DNA of 64,000 nt from Tropicimonas_B omnivorans (GCF_031846565.1 NZ_JAVRHL010000001.1:434001-498000); one strand, 5' to 3'. Counted from the stretch's first letter, positions 6,853-15,626 are shown. Program-made: numbers and translations. Notes: a model not told the origin generated them from the sequence alone.

Positions 6853-8724
6853 GTGTTTCACGTGAAACATTTCGACATTCTTGTTGTGGGTGGCGGTCAC
6901 GCCGGCGTCGAGGCCGCTGCGGCTGCTGGCCGTATGGGCGCGGACGTTGCCCTGATCACGATGCGACGCTCGGACATCGGTGTCATGTCCTGCAATCCGG
7001 CAATCGGTGGTTTGGGCAAGGGCCACCTCGTTCGGGAGATCGACGCCCTCGGCGGGATCATGGCCGAAGCAGGGGACCGCGGGGCAATACAGTATCGACT
7101 GCTGAACCGGCGCAAAGGCCCCGCCGTTCAGGGGCCGCGAACCCAAGCTGATCGGAAACAGTTCCAGGCCGCGACGTCTACGCTCTTGGATGCAACGCCC
7201 GGCGTGACCCTGATCGAGGGCGAAGTCGTCGACCTCTCGGTCGGAGATGGTGATGCTCGCGTCGTTCTGGCGGATGACAGCGAAATCAGAGGGCGTGCCA
7301 TTGTCCTAACGACCGGCACCTTCCTCAACGGCGTGGTCCATATCGGGGACGTATCCTATCCAGCTGGCCGCGCGGATTCCCCCGCGTCGCAGCGTCTTGC
7401 CTCCCTCATTCGCGACCATGACCTTTCGGTCGGACGCCTGAAAACCGGGACGCCGCCGCGTCTCGACGGGCGCACGATTCGGTGGGACGAGCTGGAAAAG
7501 CAGCCGGGAGACGAGTCCCCGACGTATCTCTCGTTTCGCACGTCGAACACGCACCTGCGGCAAGTTCCGTGCGGTATCACCCACACGAATTCCAAGACCC
7601 ACGATATAATCCGGGCCAATCTCGATCGCTCGGCAATGTATGGCGGCCACATCGAGAGCGTTGGTCCGCGGTACTGCCCGTCGATCGAAGACAAGGTGGT
7701 CCGGTTTGGGGACAAGGACTCGCACCAGATCTTTCTTGAGCCCGAGGGGCTCGATGATCCTACTGTCTATCCGAATGGTATCTCGACCTCGCTCCCAGAG
7801 GATGTCCAGCTCGATTACGTCCGCTCCATCTTTGGACTGGAACAGGTCGAAGTACTCCGTCCGGGCTACGCGATTGAGTACGATTACGTCGATCCAAGGG
7901 CACTGACCCGCGGCCTCATGGTTCGCAATCTGCCTGGTCTTTTCCTGGCTGGTCAGATCAATGGCACGACGGGGTACGAGGAGGCCGGGGCTCAAGGGCT
8001 TATGGCGGGTCTTAACGCCGTTCGCCACGTCCGGCACGAAGACCACGTCGTCCTGTCTAGGTCCGAGGCCTATATCGGGGTCTTGATCGACGATCTGGTG
8101 ACCAAAGGCGTAAACGAACCCTACCGGATGTTTACGTCGCGCGCGGAGTTCCGTCTCAACCTTCGTGCGGACAATGCAGATCAGCGGCTGACCGACATGG
8201 GTCGCTCGCTCGGACTGATCGGAGATGCGCTTGCCGCGGGATGGGATCGTAAGCGGAAACTGCTTGATGCGGGGAGAGAGGCGCTGCGTACTAATTCGGT
8301 GAGCGCTGCAGAAGCGGCGCGTATTACCGGTGGCAAACCGGGGCCGGCGAGGCGATCTGTTTGGGAGTTGTTGGGTCAGACGTCCTTGGAGGAATTGGCC
8401 GCGAAGCACGTGAGGATGCCTCCAGACACGGCCCCCGTAATTGAGCTCTTGGCAGCAGAAGCTCTATACGAGCCATATATCGAACGGCAGCTGCGTGATC
8501 AGCAGGCATTGCAGCGCGAGGAGGGACTCCGGATCCCCGCCGATCTGAATTACGACACCATGTCTGGCCTCACCTCCGAATTGCGATCGAAACTGAAAGC
8601 CGCGAACCCAGAGACGTTGGGGCAGGCAGGTCGGATCGCCGGCATGACCCCCGCCGCCTTATCTCTCATCCTGGCGCGACTGCGTCGGCGCCAGGCAGCC
8701 GATGGCTTGGCCCAAAGCGCATGA
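6853..8724 (+). CDS. mnmG: tRNA uridine-5-carboxymethylaminomethyl synthesis enzyme MnmG (GidA)
   Basis: MnmG is the FAD- and NADH-dependent partner of MnmE in wobble-uridine modification. The 623-residue protein shows the FAD dinucleotide fold GGGHAG at 13-18, the family block SCNPAIGGLGKGHL, and KTGTPPRLDGR. The start is a GTG immediately after the mnmE stop, and the first codons (encoding FHVKH) are written by a perfect parS palindrome. It overlaps rsmG by 4 bases (ATGA). Third-position A/T is more frequent here than in genes further from the origin. Confidence 0.97.
   Translation: MFHVKHFDILVVGGGHAGVEAAAAAGRMGADVALITMRRSDIGVMSCNPAIGGLGKGHLVREIDALGGIMAEAGDRGAIQYRLLNRRKGPAVQGPRTQADRKQFQAATSTLLDATPGVTLIEGEVVDLSVGDGDARVVLADDSEIRGRAIVLTTGTFLNGVVHIGDVSYPAGRADSPASQRLASLIRDHDLSVGRLKTGTPPRLDGRTIRWDELEKQPGDESPTYLSFRTSNTHLRQVPCGITHTNSKTHDIIRANLDRSAMYGGHIESVGPRYCPSIEDKVVRFGDKDSHQIFLEPEGLDDPTVYPNGISTSLPEDVQLDYVRSIFGLEQVEVLRPGYAIEYDYVDPRALTRGLMVRNLPGLFLAGQINGTTGYEEAGAQGLMAGLNAVRHVRHEDHVVLSRSEAYIGVLIDDLVTKGVNEPYRMFTSRAEFRLNLRADNADQRLTDMGRSLGLIGDALAAGWDRKRKLLDAGREALRTNSVSAAEAARITGGKPGPARRSVWELLGQTSLEELAAKHVRMPPDTAPVIELLAAEALYEPYIERQLRDQQALQREEGLRIPADLNYDTMSGLTSELRSKLKAANPETLGQAGRIAGMTPAALSLILARLRRRQAADGLAQSA
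6854..6869. promoter_or_regulatory. parS: parS site 1 (perfect), overlapping the mnmG start codon
   Basis: TGTTTCACGTGAAACA is a 16/16 match to the consensus ParB-binding centromere. Its first two bases are part of the GTG start codon of mnmG and the rest encodes residues 2-6. The cognate parA and parB lie 2.4-4.2 kb downstream. Confidence 0.95.
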
Positions 8725-9317
8725 ACCACGCGATCGATGTTTCACGTGAAACGGAAGCTCGGCTCGCGGCGTTTTCGGAGCTGTTGCTGAAGTGGAATCG
8801 CACGATCAACCTTATCGGGCGAGCCAGCGAGCTCGAGGTCGCGACCAGGCACATCGCTGATTCCCTTCAACTCGTCGAGCACATACCGGCCGCGGCACAA
8901 ACATGGATCGATCTTGGATCCGGCGGTGGGTTTCCAGCCATTCCCTGCGCGATCGCAATGCCCAATCCTCCAGAGATCACGCTGGTCGAGTCGGACAAGC
9001 GCAAGGCCGCCTTCCTCTCGACAGCCGCACGCACCTTTCAGCTTCCAATCAAGGTGAAGGCAAAGCGTGTCGAGGAGCTGAACGACGAAGCATGCGATGT
9101 CCTTTCCGCACGCGCCCTCGCTCCGCTGACCGAGCTTCTGACGCTAAGCGAGCACCTTCGCCGAAAAGACACCGTTTGTATCTTCCCCAAGGGGATCAGA
9201 GCGAAGGACGAAATCGGCATCGCGCGTGAGGCGTGGCGCTTCAATCTGAGTACCTACCCCTCTATAACCGTTGAAAACGCCTCGATCCTGATCTTGAAGG
9301 ACATCGAACGTGCCTGA
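8721..9317 (+). CDS. rsmG: 16S rRNA (guanine-N7)-methyltransferase RsmG (GidB)
   Basis: RsmG methylates N7 of G527 in 16S rRNA using S-adenosylmethionine. The 198-residue protein has the SAM-binding motif LGSGGGFP at 65-72 and the family segments LLKWNRTINLIG and LSARALAPL. It overlaps mnmG by 4 bases and parA by 8 bases, so mnmG-rsmG-parA are probably co-translated. Codons 6-11 (VSRET) are formed by the second parS site. Confidence 0.96.
   Translation: MNHAIDVSRETEARLAAFSELLLKWNRTINLIGRASELEVATRHIADSLQLVEHIPAAAQTWIDLGSGGGFPAIPCAIAMPNPPEITLVESDKRKAAFLSTAARTFQLPIKVKAKRVEELNDEACDVLSARALAPLTELLTLSEHLRRKDTVCIFPKGIRAKDEIGIAREAWRFNLSTYPSITVENASILILKDIERA
8738..8753. promoter_or_regulatory. parS: parS site 2 (15/16), inside rsmG
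   Basis: TGTTTCACGTGAAACG differs from the perfect palindrome only at the last base. It lies 1,884 bases from site 1, within codons 6-11 of rsmG. Confidence 0.9.
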
Positions 9318-10110
9318 GCAGTCCATCCGCAAACCGAAAATCATGGCAGTTGCGAACCAGAAGGGTGGCGTCGGAAAGACGACGACGGCGATCAACCTTT
9401 CTGCAGCGCTTGCGCGGCTAGGAAAGCGAGTGCTGATCCTTGACCTCGATCCCCAGGGCAACGCCTCGACGGGGCTCGGAATCCAGCCGAGCAGCCGCCA
9501 GCACACGACGTTCGACCTCTTGATGGGAGAGCGTACGCTTGCGGAGATCGCGCTCCCGACGCAGGTAGACAACTTGTCGATCGCACCCGCGACGCAGGAT
9601 CTGGCATCTGCCGATATCGAGCTCGGCCAGCGAGAGGGTCGGATCCGTTTATTGCGCAAGGCCTTGGTAGGGCAGGCGAGCGAGCCCTACGATCACATCC
9701 TTGTCGATTGCCCTCCGTCTCTGAATCTCCTGACCGTCAATGCCATGGTCGCGGCCCATTCCGTTCTCGTACCGCTCCAGAGTGAGTTCTTTGCACTCGA
9801 GGGTCTGTCGCAGCTCATGCTGACGCTGAAACAGATACGGCAATCCGCGAATCCAGCCCTCCGGACGGAGGGCATCGTTCTGACGATGTATGACGGACGC
9901 AACCGTCTGTCACAGCAAGTCGAGCAAGATGCACGCGATGCGCTCGGCGATCTGGTGTTCCGAACCCGCGTTCCTCGGAACGTGCGCATCAGCGAGGCGC
10001 CGAGCTACGCGATGCCCGTCTTGGACTACGATCCCGTTTCGAAAGGCAGCCAAGCTTACCAAGCGCTGGCGGAAGAGCTGTTGGAACGCAACGCCCCAAT
10101 TGCGGCATAG
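9310..10110 (+). CDS. parA: Chromosome partitioning ATPase ParA
   Basis: ParA is a deviant-Walker ATPase that moves ParB-parS complexes and so segregates the origin. The 266-residue protein carries the deviant P-loop KGGVGKTT at 18-25, the DLDPQGNAS Walker A' segment and LVDCPPSLN (Walker B). The start is GTG at 9310, inside the last codons of rsmG. The position next to parB and close to both parS sites and the candidate oriC marks it as the chromosomal copy. Confidence 0.97.
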   Translation: MPEQSIRKPKIMAVANQKGGVGKTTTAINLSAALARLGKRVLILDLDPQGNASTGLGIQPSSRQHTTFDLLMGERTLAEIALPTQVDNLSIAPATQDLASADIELGQREGRIRLLRKALVGQASEPYDHILVDCPPSLNLLTVNAMVAAHSVLVPLQSEFFALEGLSQLMLTLKQIRQSANPALRTEGIVLTMYDGRNRLSQQVEQDARDALGDLVFRTRVPRNVRISEAPSYAMPVLDYDPVSKGSQAYQALAEELLERNAPIAA

Positions 10111-10119
10111 GTAAATAAA

Positions 10120-11019
10120 ATGAGCAAAAATAGAGGCTTGGGCCGGGGCCTGTCCGCGTTGATGGCGGAGGTTCCGGTTGATGGAGATGCAGCGACCGGA
10201 TCGCCCGAGACGCTTCAGTCGGCCGACCGAACAGTCCCGATCGAAGCGGTCGAGCCGAACCCGGATCAGCCGCGCAAGGATTTCAAGCGGGATGCCCTGG
10301 AGGATCTGGCAAGTTCGATCCGCGCTAAGGGCATCCTGCAACCGCTGATCGTCCGGCCCAGCCCAAGGGCATCGGGAAAGTTCGAGATCGTCGCGGGCGA
10401 ACGACGCTGGCGCGCCGCACAGCTTGCCAAGCTGCACGAAGTCCCGATCATCGAGCGGGAGCTGGACGATCTTGCGATGCTCGAGATCGCGATCATCGAG
10501 AACGTCCAGCGCGCGGACCTGAACCCTGTGGAGGAGGGTCTCGGCTATCGCGCCTTGATCGACCGGTTCGGGCATACGCAGGAAAAGCTCGCAAGTTCGC
10601 TAGGCAAGAGCCGCTCGCATATCGCCAACTCGATGCGCCTTCTCAACCTCCCCGACGAGGTTCTTTCGATGGTGCGGGAGGGCTCGCTGACGTCCGGCCA
10701 CGCCCGCGCGCTGATTACGGCGGACAATCCTGCCGAGCTTGCGCGGAAGGTGATCGCCAAGGGCCTGTCCGTGCGCGAGACGGAGCGGCTTGCTAAGGCC
10801 GAGGCGCCTGCCAGACAGAAGACGCGATCCTCAGCCAAATCCGAGAAGGATGCCGACACCCAGGCGCTGGAATCCGACTTGTCCGCCAACCTCGGACTCA
10901 AGGTCGACATCCGGCACCAGGAGGGCGACGGGGCAGGGTCCATGACACTGAGCTACAGCAATCTCGACCAACTGGACGCTCTTTGCCGGATCCTCAGCTC
11001 GGCCCCCCTGGGCGAGTGA
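10120..11019 (+). CDS. parB: Chromosome partitioning protein ParB
   Basis: ParB binds parS and spreads along DNA as a CTP-dependent clamp. The 299-residue protein begins with the ParA-contacting LGRGLSALM, then has the CTP-binding GERRWRA at 93-99 and ENVQR at 127-131, a helix-turn-helix around 148-170, a charged linker (about 225-255) and a C-terminal dimerisation domain. It starts 9 bases after parA. Its last 26 bases overlap the convergent DUF454 gene. Confidence 0.97.
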   Translation: MSKNRGLGRGLSALMAEVPVDGDAATGSPETLQSADRTVPIEAVEPNPDQPRKDFKRDALEDLASSIRAKGILQPLIVRPSPRASGKFEIVAGERRWRAAQLAKLHEVPIIERELDDLAMLEIAIIENVQRADLNPVEEGLGYRALIDRFGHTQEKLASSLGKSRSHIANSMRLLNLPDEVLSMVREGSLTSGHARALITADNPAELARKVIAKGLSVRETERLAKAEAPARQKTRSSAKSEKDADTQALESDLSANLGLKVDIRHQEGDGAGSMTLSYSNLDQLDALCRILSSAPLGE

Positions 11020-11353
11020 GGATGAACAGGGCACCGATCGCCATGAGGCTGCCTTGTAGCGCGATGGCGTAGGCCGGCAGGCCGATGATGGCCGAAAATA
11101 CGAGCACGGCCGACATCGTGCCGATTGCGAAGATCTTGGCGCGCGTCGAGATCGCGCCGTGAGCTTCCCAGTTTCGTATCGGAGGTCCGAAGTGCCTGTG
11201 CTCCGTCAGCCAGCGGTGGAGACGCGGGGAGGAGCGGGAGAAGCAGAGCGCCGCAAGAAGCAGGAAGGGTGTCGTTGGAAGTAGCGGCAGGACGACACCG
11301 AGGATCGCGAGCATCATCGCGGCCCATCCGGCAAGGATCCATACAGCCTTCAT
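10994..11353 (-). CDS. DUF454 (YbaN-like) small inner-membrane protein
   Basis: A 119-residue protein of the DUF454/YbaN family; function unknown. The N-terminus is a membrane segment (about 4-40) with the family motif LPLLPTTPFLLLAALCFSRS, followed by SSPRLHRWLTEHRHFGPPI and two further hydrophobic segments (about 73-112). It lies 4 bases after hemW in the rph-rdgB-hemW operon and overlaps the end of parB tail to tail. Family assignment is by motif only. Confidence 0.85.
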   Translation of the reverse strand: MKAVWILAGWAAMMLAILGVVLPLLPTTPFLLLAALCFSRSSPRLHRWLTEHRHFGPPIRNWEAHGAISTRAKIFAIGTMSAVLVFSAIIGLPAYAIALQGSLMAIGALFILTRPGGPS

Positions 11354-11357
11354 CGCA

Positions 11358-12509
11358 CTATTCCAGCAACAGCTCCGAGACCACGCGGTTCAGAACCATG
11401 CGCCCCGCCTCGGTGACCGCGAGGCGCGATTCCGATCGTTCAACCAAGCCGTAGCCTTCTAGGTCCGTCAGACGTTCGGCATCCAGCGGACGCCCTGCCA
11501 TGCTCTCCAGCCTCGTGAGCGATATCCCGTCCCGCAGGCGCAAGCCCATCATGAGATATTCGTTTGCCCGGTCGACGCTGCCCAGTCGTTGCCGGGATTC
11601 ATGTCGTCCGTCGGGCACTCCGGCAAGCCAATCTCGCGGCAGGAGGGCCTGTTCCGTCGCGATCCGCTCGCCGCTGAGCGTGAGCCGACCGTGAGCACCC
11701 GGACCGATTCCGCCCCAATCGCCGGCGTTCCAATAAATCAAGTTGTGGGTCGAACGGGCGCCGTCGCGGGCGAAATTCGACACTTCATAGGCCTCGAAGC
11801 CATGATCGGCGCAAATCTCGGTGGTCGCTTCGTATAGGTCCGCGCCCAGATCCTCGTCCGGCAGACCCTTCAGACCACCGGCTTGCCTACGGTCCCAGAA
11901 GGCGGTGCCCGGCTCGATGGTCAGTTGGTAGAGCGAGAGGTGGTCCGTTCCCAGGTCCAGCCCCCGAAGGAGCTCGTCCCGCCAGTCCGAAAGGGATTGG
12001 CCCTGCCTCGCGTAGATCAGGTCGAAGGATACGCGGTCGAACGTGCTGCGCGCGACATCCAACGCCGCGAGTGCTTCATCCCGGCTGTGGAGCCGTCCGA
12101 GAGCCTTCAGCGACGCATTGTCCAGCGCCTGGACGCCGACGGAGACGCGGTTTACCCCGGCTTCCCTGTAGCTGGCGAAGCGGGAGGCCTCGACCGATGT
12201 CGGGTTCGCCTCGAGCGTCACCTCCCAGTCATTGGCGACGGACCAGCCGGCGCGGACGGCGTCCAGGATCGCCTGCACGGTCGCAGGCTCCATCAACGAC
12301 GGCGTTCCGCCTCCGAAATAGACACTATCAAGGCGCCGTTCGCCCATTTCGGCGGCCAGGCGGGCAATCTCCCGAACGTACGCATCCGCCCACGCTCCAT
12401 GGTCCACCGCTTTGGTGACATGGGAGTTGAAGTCGCAATACGGGCATTTGGCCGCGCAGAACGGCCAGTGGATGTACAGCCCGAACCCGCCTTCGACGAT
12501 GTCAGCCAA
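11358..12509 (-). CDS. hemW: Radical SAM haem chaperone HemW
   Basis: A 383-residue radical-SAM protein with the [4Fe-4S] motif C18-x3-C22-x2-C25 in WPFCAAKCPYCDFN. HemW, long called coproporphyrinogen oxidase-like, binds haem and delivers it to respiratory enzymes. I call HemW and not HemN because of the HIHWPF-type start, the length, and the operon with rdgB and rph, which is typical for hemW; a distinct hemN lies at 57.6 kb. It overlaps rdgB by 8 bases. Confidence 0.92.
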   Translation of the reverse strand: MADIVEGGFGLYIHWPFCAAKCPYCDFNSHVTKAVDHGAWADAYVREIARLAAEMGERRLDSVYFGGGTPSLMEPATVQAILDAVRAGWSVANDWEVTLEANPTSVEASRFASYREAGVNRVSVGVQALDNASLKALGRLHSRDEALAALDVARSTFDRVSFDLIYARQGQSLSDWRDELLRGLDLGTDHLSLYQLTIEPGTAFWDRRQAGGLKGLPDEDLGADLYEATTEICADHGFEAYEVSNFARDGARSTHNLIYWNAGDWGGIGPGAHGRLTLSGERIATEQALLPRDWLAGVPDGRHESRQRLGSVDRANEYLMMGLRLRDGISLTRLESMAGRPLDAERLTDLEGYGLVERSESRLAVTEAGRMVLNRVVSELLLE

Positions 12510-13119
12510 AATGTGCCTTCACGAGCTTGGAGAAGGCGTCCGCCCTGTGGCTGACCTCGGCCTTCCGGTCCGGGTCCATCTCCCCGAACGTGATCGTCTC
12601 CCCGTCCATGACGAAGATCGGATCGTATCCGTGCCCGTTCTCTCCGCGGGGTGGCCACTCGAGATGCCCGCGAACGGTCCCCTCGACCAGCGATGTCACG
12701 CCGTCAGGCCATGCAAGACAGAGCGTGCAATGGAACACGGCGGCGGGGAGGTGTTCCGCGCCCTTCTCCGCGCAGGCCTTGCGGACCTTTTCCATCGCCA
12801 TGGCGAAGTCCCGGCCGTCCGGCGTTTCCGCCCAATCGGCGGTGTAGACACCGGGATCGCCCCCGAGCGGCACCACGCTGAGGCCGCTATCGTCGGCGAG
12901 GGCGGGAAGGCCGCTGGCCTCGGCGCCCGCAAGCGCCTTGATGCGGGCGTTTTCGGCAAAGGTCGTGCCTGTCTCAACGGGCACGGGGAGGCCCAGATCG
13001 CCCGCAGTCACGACCTCCGTGCCATAGGGCGCGAGAAGCGCGGAGATCTCGGCGGCCTTGCCCGCGTTGTGCGTGGCGAGGAGGAGCCGCTCCGCCCCGA
13101 TCTTCCGCGCGACGTTCAT
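12502..13119 (-). CDS. rdgB: Non-canonical purine NTP pyrophosphatase (RdgB/HAM1)
   Basis: Hydrolyses ITP, dITP and XTP to monophosphates and keeps deaminated purines out of nucleic acids. The 205-residue protein has the family N-terminal motif LLLATHNAGKAAEI, the metal site ADDSGLSV, and GYDPIF. It overlaps rph by 4 bases upstream and hemW by 8 bases downstream, inside the minus-strand operon. Confidence 0.95.
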   Translation of the reverse strand: MNVARKIGAERLLLATHNAGKAAEISALLAPYGTEVVTAGDLGLPVPVETGTTFAENARIKALAGAEASGLPALADDSGLSVVPLGGDPGVYTADWAETPDGRDFAMAMEKVRKACAEKGAEHLPAAVFHCTLCLAWPDGVTSLVEGTVRGHLEWPPRGENGHGYDPIFVMDGETITFGEMDPDRKAEVSHRADAFSKLVKAHFG

Positions 13120-13829
13120 CGGCCGGTCGCCGCGTTCTGGGCCTTCACGAGCTCGGCGATGCCGCCCTCGGCGAGACCGAGAAGCGCGTCCAGTTCGTCG
13201 CGCGAGAAGGTTGCGCCCTCGGCGGAGGCCTGAAGCTCGATCAGGCGCCCCTTGCCGGTCATGACGAAGTTCCCGTCAGTCCCTGCTTCGCTGTCCTCGG
13301 CGTAGTCCAGATCGGCAACCGGCTGACCGCCATAAATGCCGCAGGAAATGGCGGCGACGTTGTCCGTCATCGGGTCTGTCGTGATCAGCTTCTTGTCCAT
13401 GAGCTTGTCGATGGCGAGCCGCAGGGCCACCCAGCCACCGGTGATGGAGGCGCAACGCGTGCCACCGTCAGCCTGGATCACGTCGCAGTCGACGGTGATC
13501 TGCCGCTCGCCGAGCGCGACCCGGTCGATGCCGGCGCGCAGGGCGCGGCCGATCAGGCGCTGAATTTCCTGCGTCCGGCCGGACTGACCGTTCTTCGCCT
13601 CGCGGCGCCCGCGGGTATGCGTGGCGCGGGGCAACATGCCGTATTCCGCCGTGACCCATCCGAGGCCGGTGTTCCGCATGAAGGGCGGGACGCGGTCCTC
13701 GATGGACGCGGTGCACAGCACGTGCGTGTCGCCCATCCGGATCAGGCAGGAGCCCTCGGCGTGGAGCGTGAAGTTCGTCTCGATGCTGACGGGGCGGATC
13801 TGGTCGAGGGACCGGCCGGAAGGACGCAT
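13116..13829 (-). CDS. rph: Ribonuclease PH
   Basis: A phosphorolytic 3'-5' exoribonuclease that trims tRNA 3' ends. I start at MRPSGRSLDQIRPV (13829), giving 237 residues, matching the family; the frame extends 18 codons upstream without similarity. Signatures: RGRREAKNGQSGRTQEIQRL and DCDVIQADGGTRCASITG. First gene of the rph-rdgB-hemW-DUF454 operon, divergent from hrcA. Confidence 0.96.
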   Translation of the reverse strand: MRPSGRSLDQIRPVSIETNFTLHAEGSCLIRMGDTHVLCTASIEDRVPPFMRNTGLGWVTAEYGMLPRATHTRGRREAKNGQSGRTQEIQRLIGRALRAGIDRVALGERQITVDCDVIQADGGTRCASITGGWVALRLAIDKLMDKKLITTDPMTDNVAAISCGIYGGQPVADLDYAEDSEAGTDGNFVMTGKGRLIELQASAEGATFSRDELDALLGLAEGGIAELVKAQNAATGR

Positions 13830-13879
13830 GTCTGGGGCTCCTGATGTCTCGCTGGCGTCGCTCTTCTGACACCAAGGCG

Positions 13880-13902
13880 GCACGGGGGAAACCCCCCCGT
13901 GC
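13880..13902. repeat. Perfect 9-bp-stem hairpin between rph and hrcA
   Basis: GCACGGGGG (13880-13888) pairs perfectly with CCCCCGTGC (13894-13902) around a 5-base loop. It lies just upstream of the candidate hrcA promoter, in the divergent region. There is no T tract, so it is unlikely to be an intrinsic terminator; it is not a CIRCE element. Confidence 0.7.
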
Positions 13903-13914
13903 GGCTGCGGATAC

Positions 13915-13944
13915 CTTGCACCCGGCGACGCGAGACCCCAAGAT
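13915..13944 (+). promoter_or_regulatory. Candidate sigma-32 (RpoH) promoter for hrcA-grpE
   Basis: CTTGCA at 13915-13920, a 15-base spacer, then CCCCAAGAT at 13936-13944 resembles the RpoH consensus (CTTGAA / CCCCATNT). It lies 45 bases upstream of the hrcA start. Confidence 0.55.
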
Positions 13945-13988
13945 TCGTGAGGTCATGCCACGCCATATGCGGAGGAAATCGACGTCTC

Positions 13989-15056
13989 ATGGGCGATGCA
14001 TCCACCCTGCTCACAGAAATGAACGACCGCTCCCGGGAAGTCTTCCGGCGTGTCGTCGAATCCTACCTCGCCTCGGGGGAGCCTGTCGGCTCACGGACGT
14101 TGACGCGCCATCTGACGGAGAAGGTCTCCGCTGCGACGATCCGCAACGTGATGCAGGATCTCGAATATCTGGGGCTGCTGAACTCGCCGCATGTCTCCGC
14201 CGGACGCATTCCGACCCAGCTCGGCCTGCGGCTGTTCGTGGACGGACTTCTGGAGATGCGAGAGCCGGACGGATCCGATCGCGAGCGGCTCGACGCGACG
14301 CTTGGGAACAATTCGCACGATCTCGCTGATGTGATGTCCCGCATCGGGTTGGCGCTGTCGGGTGCGACACAAGGTGCGAGCCTCGTCCTCGCACCCAAGC
14401 ACGAAGCTCCGATCCGGCATATCGAGTTCGTTCAGCTCGGCCACGATCGAGGGCTCGTCGTTCTCGTCTTCGCGGACGGACATGTGGAGAATCGCCTCTT
14501 CGCGCCGCCGCCGGGCCAGACGCCGTCCTCAATGCGGGAGGCTGCGAATTTCCTGAATGCGCTGATCGAGGGCAAGACCCTCACCGAAGTCCGGAGCATA
14601 ATGGAAAAGGAGATCGCGGCGCGCCGTCAGGAGATCGACGGCCTCGCGCGGGACCTGATCGAAAGCGGCCTCGCCGCCTGGTCCGAGGATCCGGGCGGCT
14701 CCCCCGATCGCCTCATCGTGCGGGGCCGCGCGCATCTGCTCGGGGAGGGGACGGCGCCGGAGGAGCTGGAGCGAATCAAGGAACTGTTCGACGAGCTCGA
14801 GCGCAAGCGGGACATAGCCGAGTTCCTGTCCCTGACGGAGCACGGTGACGGCGTGCGGATTTTCATCGGTTCGGAGAACAAACTCTTCTCACTTTCGGGT
14901 TCCTCTCTGGTGGTCTCTCCATATATGAACAACGACCGAAAGATCGTGGGGGCCGTCGGCGTGATCGGACCGACGCGGCTCAATTATGGCCGCATCGTTC
15001 CGATCGTGGACTACACCGCCCAGCTCCTTGGGCGGCTGATGGCGGACCGGACATAA
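13989..15056 (+). CDS. hrcA: Heat-inducible transcription repressor HrcA
   Basis: HrcA represses class I heat-shock genes by binding CIRCE operators, typically upstream of groESL. I start at MGDASTLLTEMNDR (13989), with GGAGGA 13 bases upstream, giving 355 residues; the open frame upstream lacks similarity. Visible: the N-terminal winged helix including YLASGEPVGSRTLTRHL and SAATIRNVMQDLEYLGLL, and a C-terminal segment ending GPTRLNYGRIVPIVDY, the family's conserved end. Followed by grpE after 9 bases. No CIRCE is visible here, so hrcA itself appears to be under RpoH control. Confidence 0.95.
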   Translation: MGDASTLLTEMNDRSREVFRRVVESYLASGEPVGSRTLTRHLTEKVSAATIRNVMQDLEYLGLLNSPHVSAGRIPTQLGLRLFVDGLLEMREPDGSDRERLDATLGNNSHDLADVMSRIGLALSGATQGASLVLAPKHEAPIRHIEFVQLGHDRGLVVLVFADGHVENRLFAPPPGQTPSSMREAANFLNALIEGKTLTEVRSIMEKEIAARRQEIDGLARDLIESGLAAWSEDPGGSPDRLIVRGRAHLLGEGTAPEELERIKELFDELERKRDIAEFLSLTEHGDGVRIFIGSENKLFSLSGSSLVVSPYMNNDRKIVGAVGVIGPTRLNYGRIVPIVDYTAQLLGRLMADRT

Positions 15057-15065
15057 GGACTTGGA

Positions 15066-15626
15066 ATGTCGAATTCGGAAAAGCACCAGACGTTGGACGA
15101 AATGATGAACGAGACGCCGGAAGAGCCCGGGGCCGAGCCGCCCCTGGATGCGCCGGCGGATGACGAGGTGGAAACGCTGCGAGCGGAGCGCGACGACATG
15201 CGCGACCGCTTCATGCGTGCGCTCGCCGACGCCGAGAACGCCCGGAAGCGCTCCGAGCGGGATCGCAAGGAGGCCGAGAACTACGGCGGCTCCAAGCTGT
15301 CGCGGGATATCCTGCCGGTCTATGACAACCTGCGCCGCGCGGTCGAGACGGTGACGGACGAGCAGCGCGAGGCGAACAAGGCGCTGATCGAGGGTGTCGA
15401 GCTGACGATGAAGGAGCTGATCTCGGTCTTCTCGAAGCACGGCATCATCCCGATCGAGCCCGAGACCGGCGAGAAGTTCGACCCGAACCAGCATCAGGCG
15501 ATGTTCGAAGCCCCCGTGCCCGACACGAAGGCTGGCGAGATCATCCAGGTGATGGCGACCGGCTTCATGCTGCACGACCGCCTGCTCCGCCCCGCTCAGG
15601 TCGGCGTGTCGTCCAATCCGGGCTGA
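15066..15626 (+). CDS. grpE: Nucleotide exchange factor GrpE
   Basis: GrpE releases ADP from DnaK. The 186-residue protein has a long N-terminal coiled helix (about 30-85) and the family signature in its C-terminal beta domain, GEKFDPNQHQAMFEAP and GFMLHDRLLRPAQVGVS. It follows hrcA by 9 bases; dnaK is not in the window. The last 31 bases overlap mutS on the opposite strand. Confidence 0.96.
   Translation: MSNSEKHQTLDEMMNETPEEPGAEPPLDAPADDEVETLRAERDDMRDRFMRALADAENARKRSERDRKEAENYGGSKLSRDILPVYDNLRRAVETVTDEQREANKALIEGVELTMKELISVFSKHGIIPIEPETGEKFDPNQHQAMFEAPVPDTKAGEIIQVMATGFMLHDRLLRPAQVGVSSNPG

Noticed and set aside
13830..13988. CIRCE operator upstream of hrcA
   Set aside because: The inverted repeat present is GCACGGGGG/CCCCCGTGC, which does not match TTAGCACTC-N9-GAGTGCTAA.
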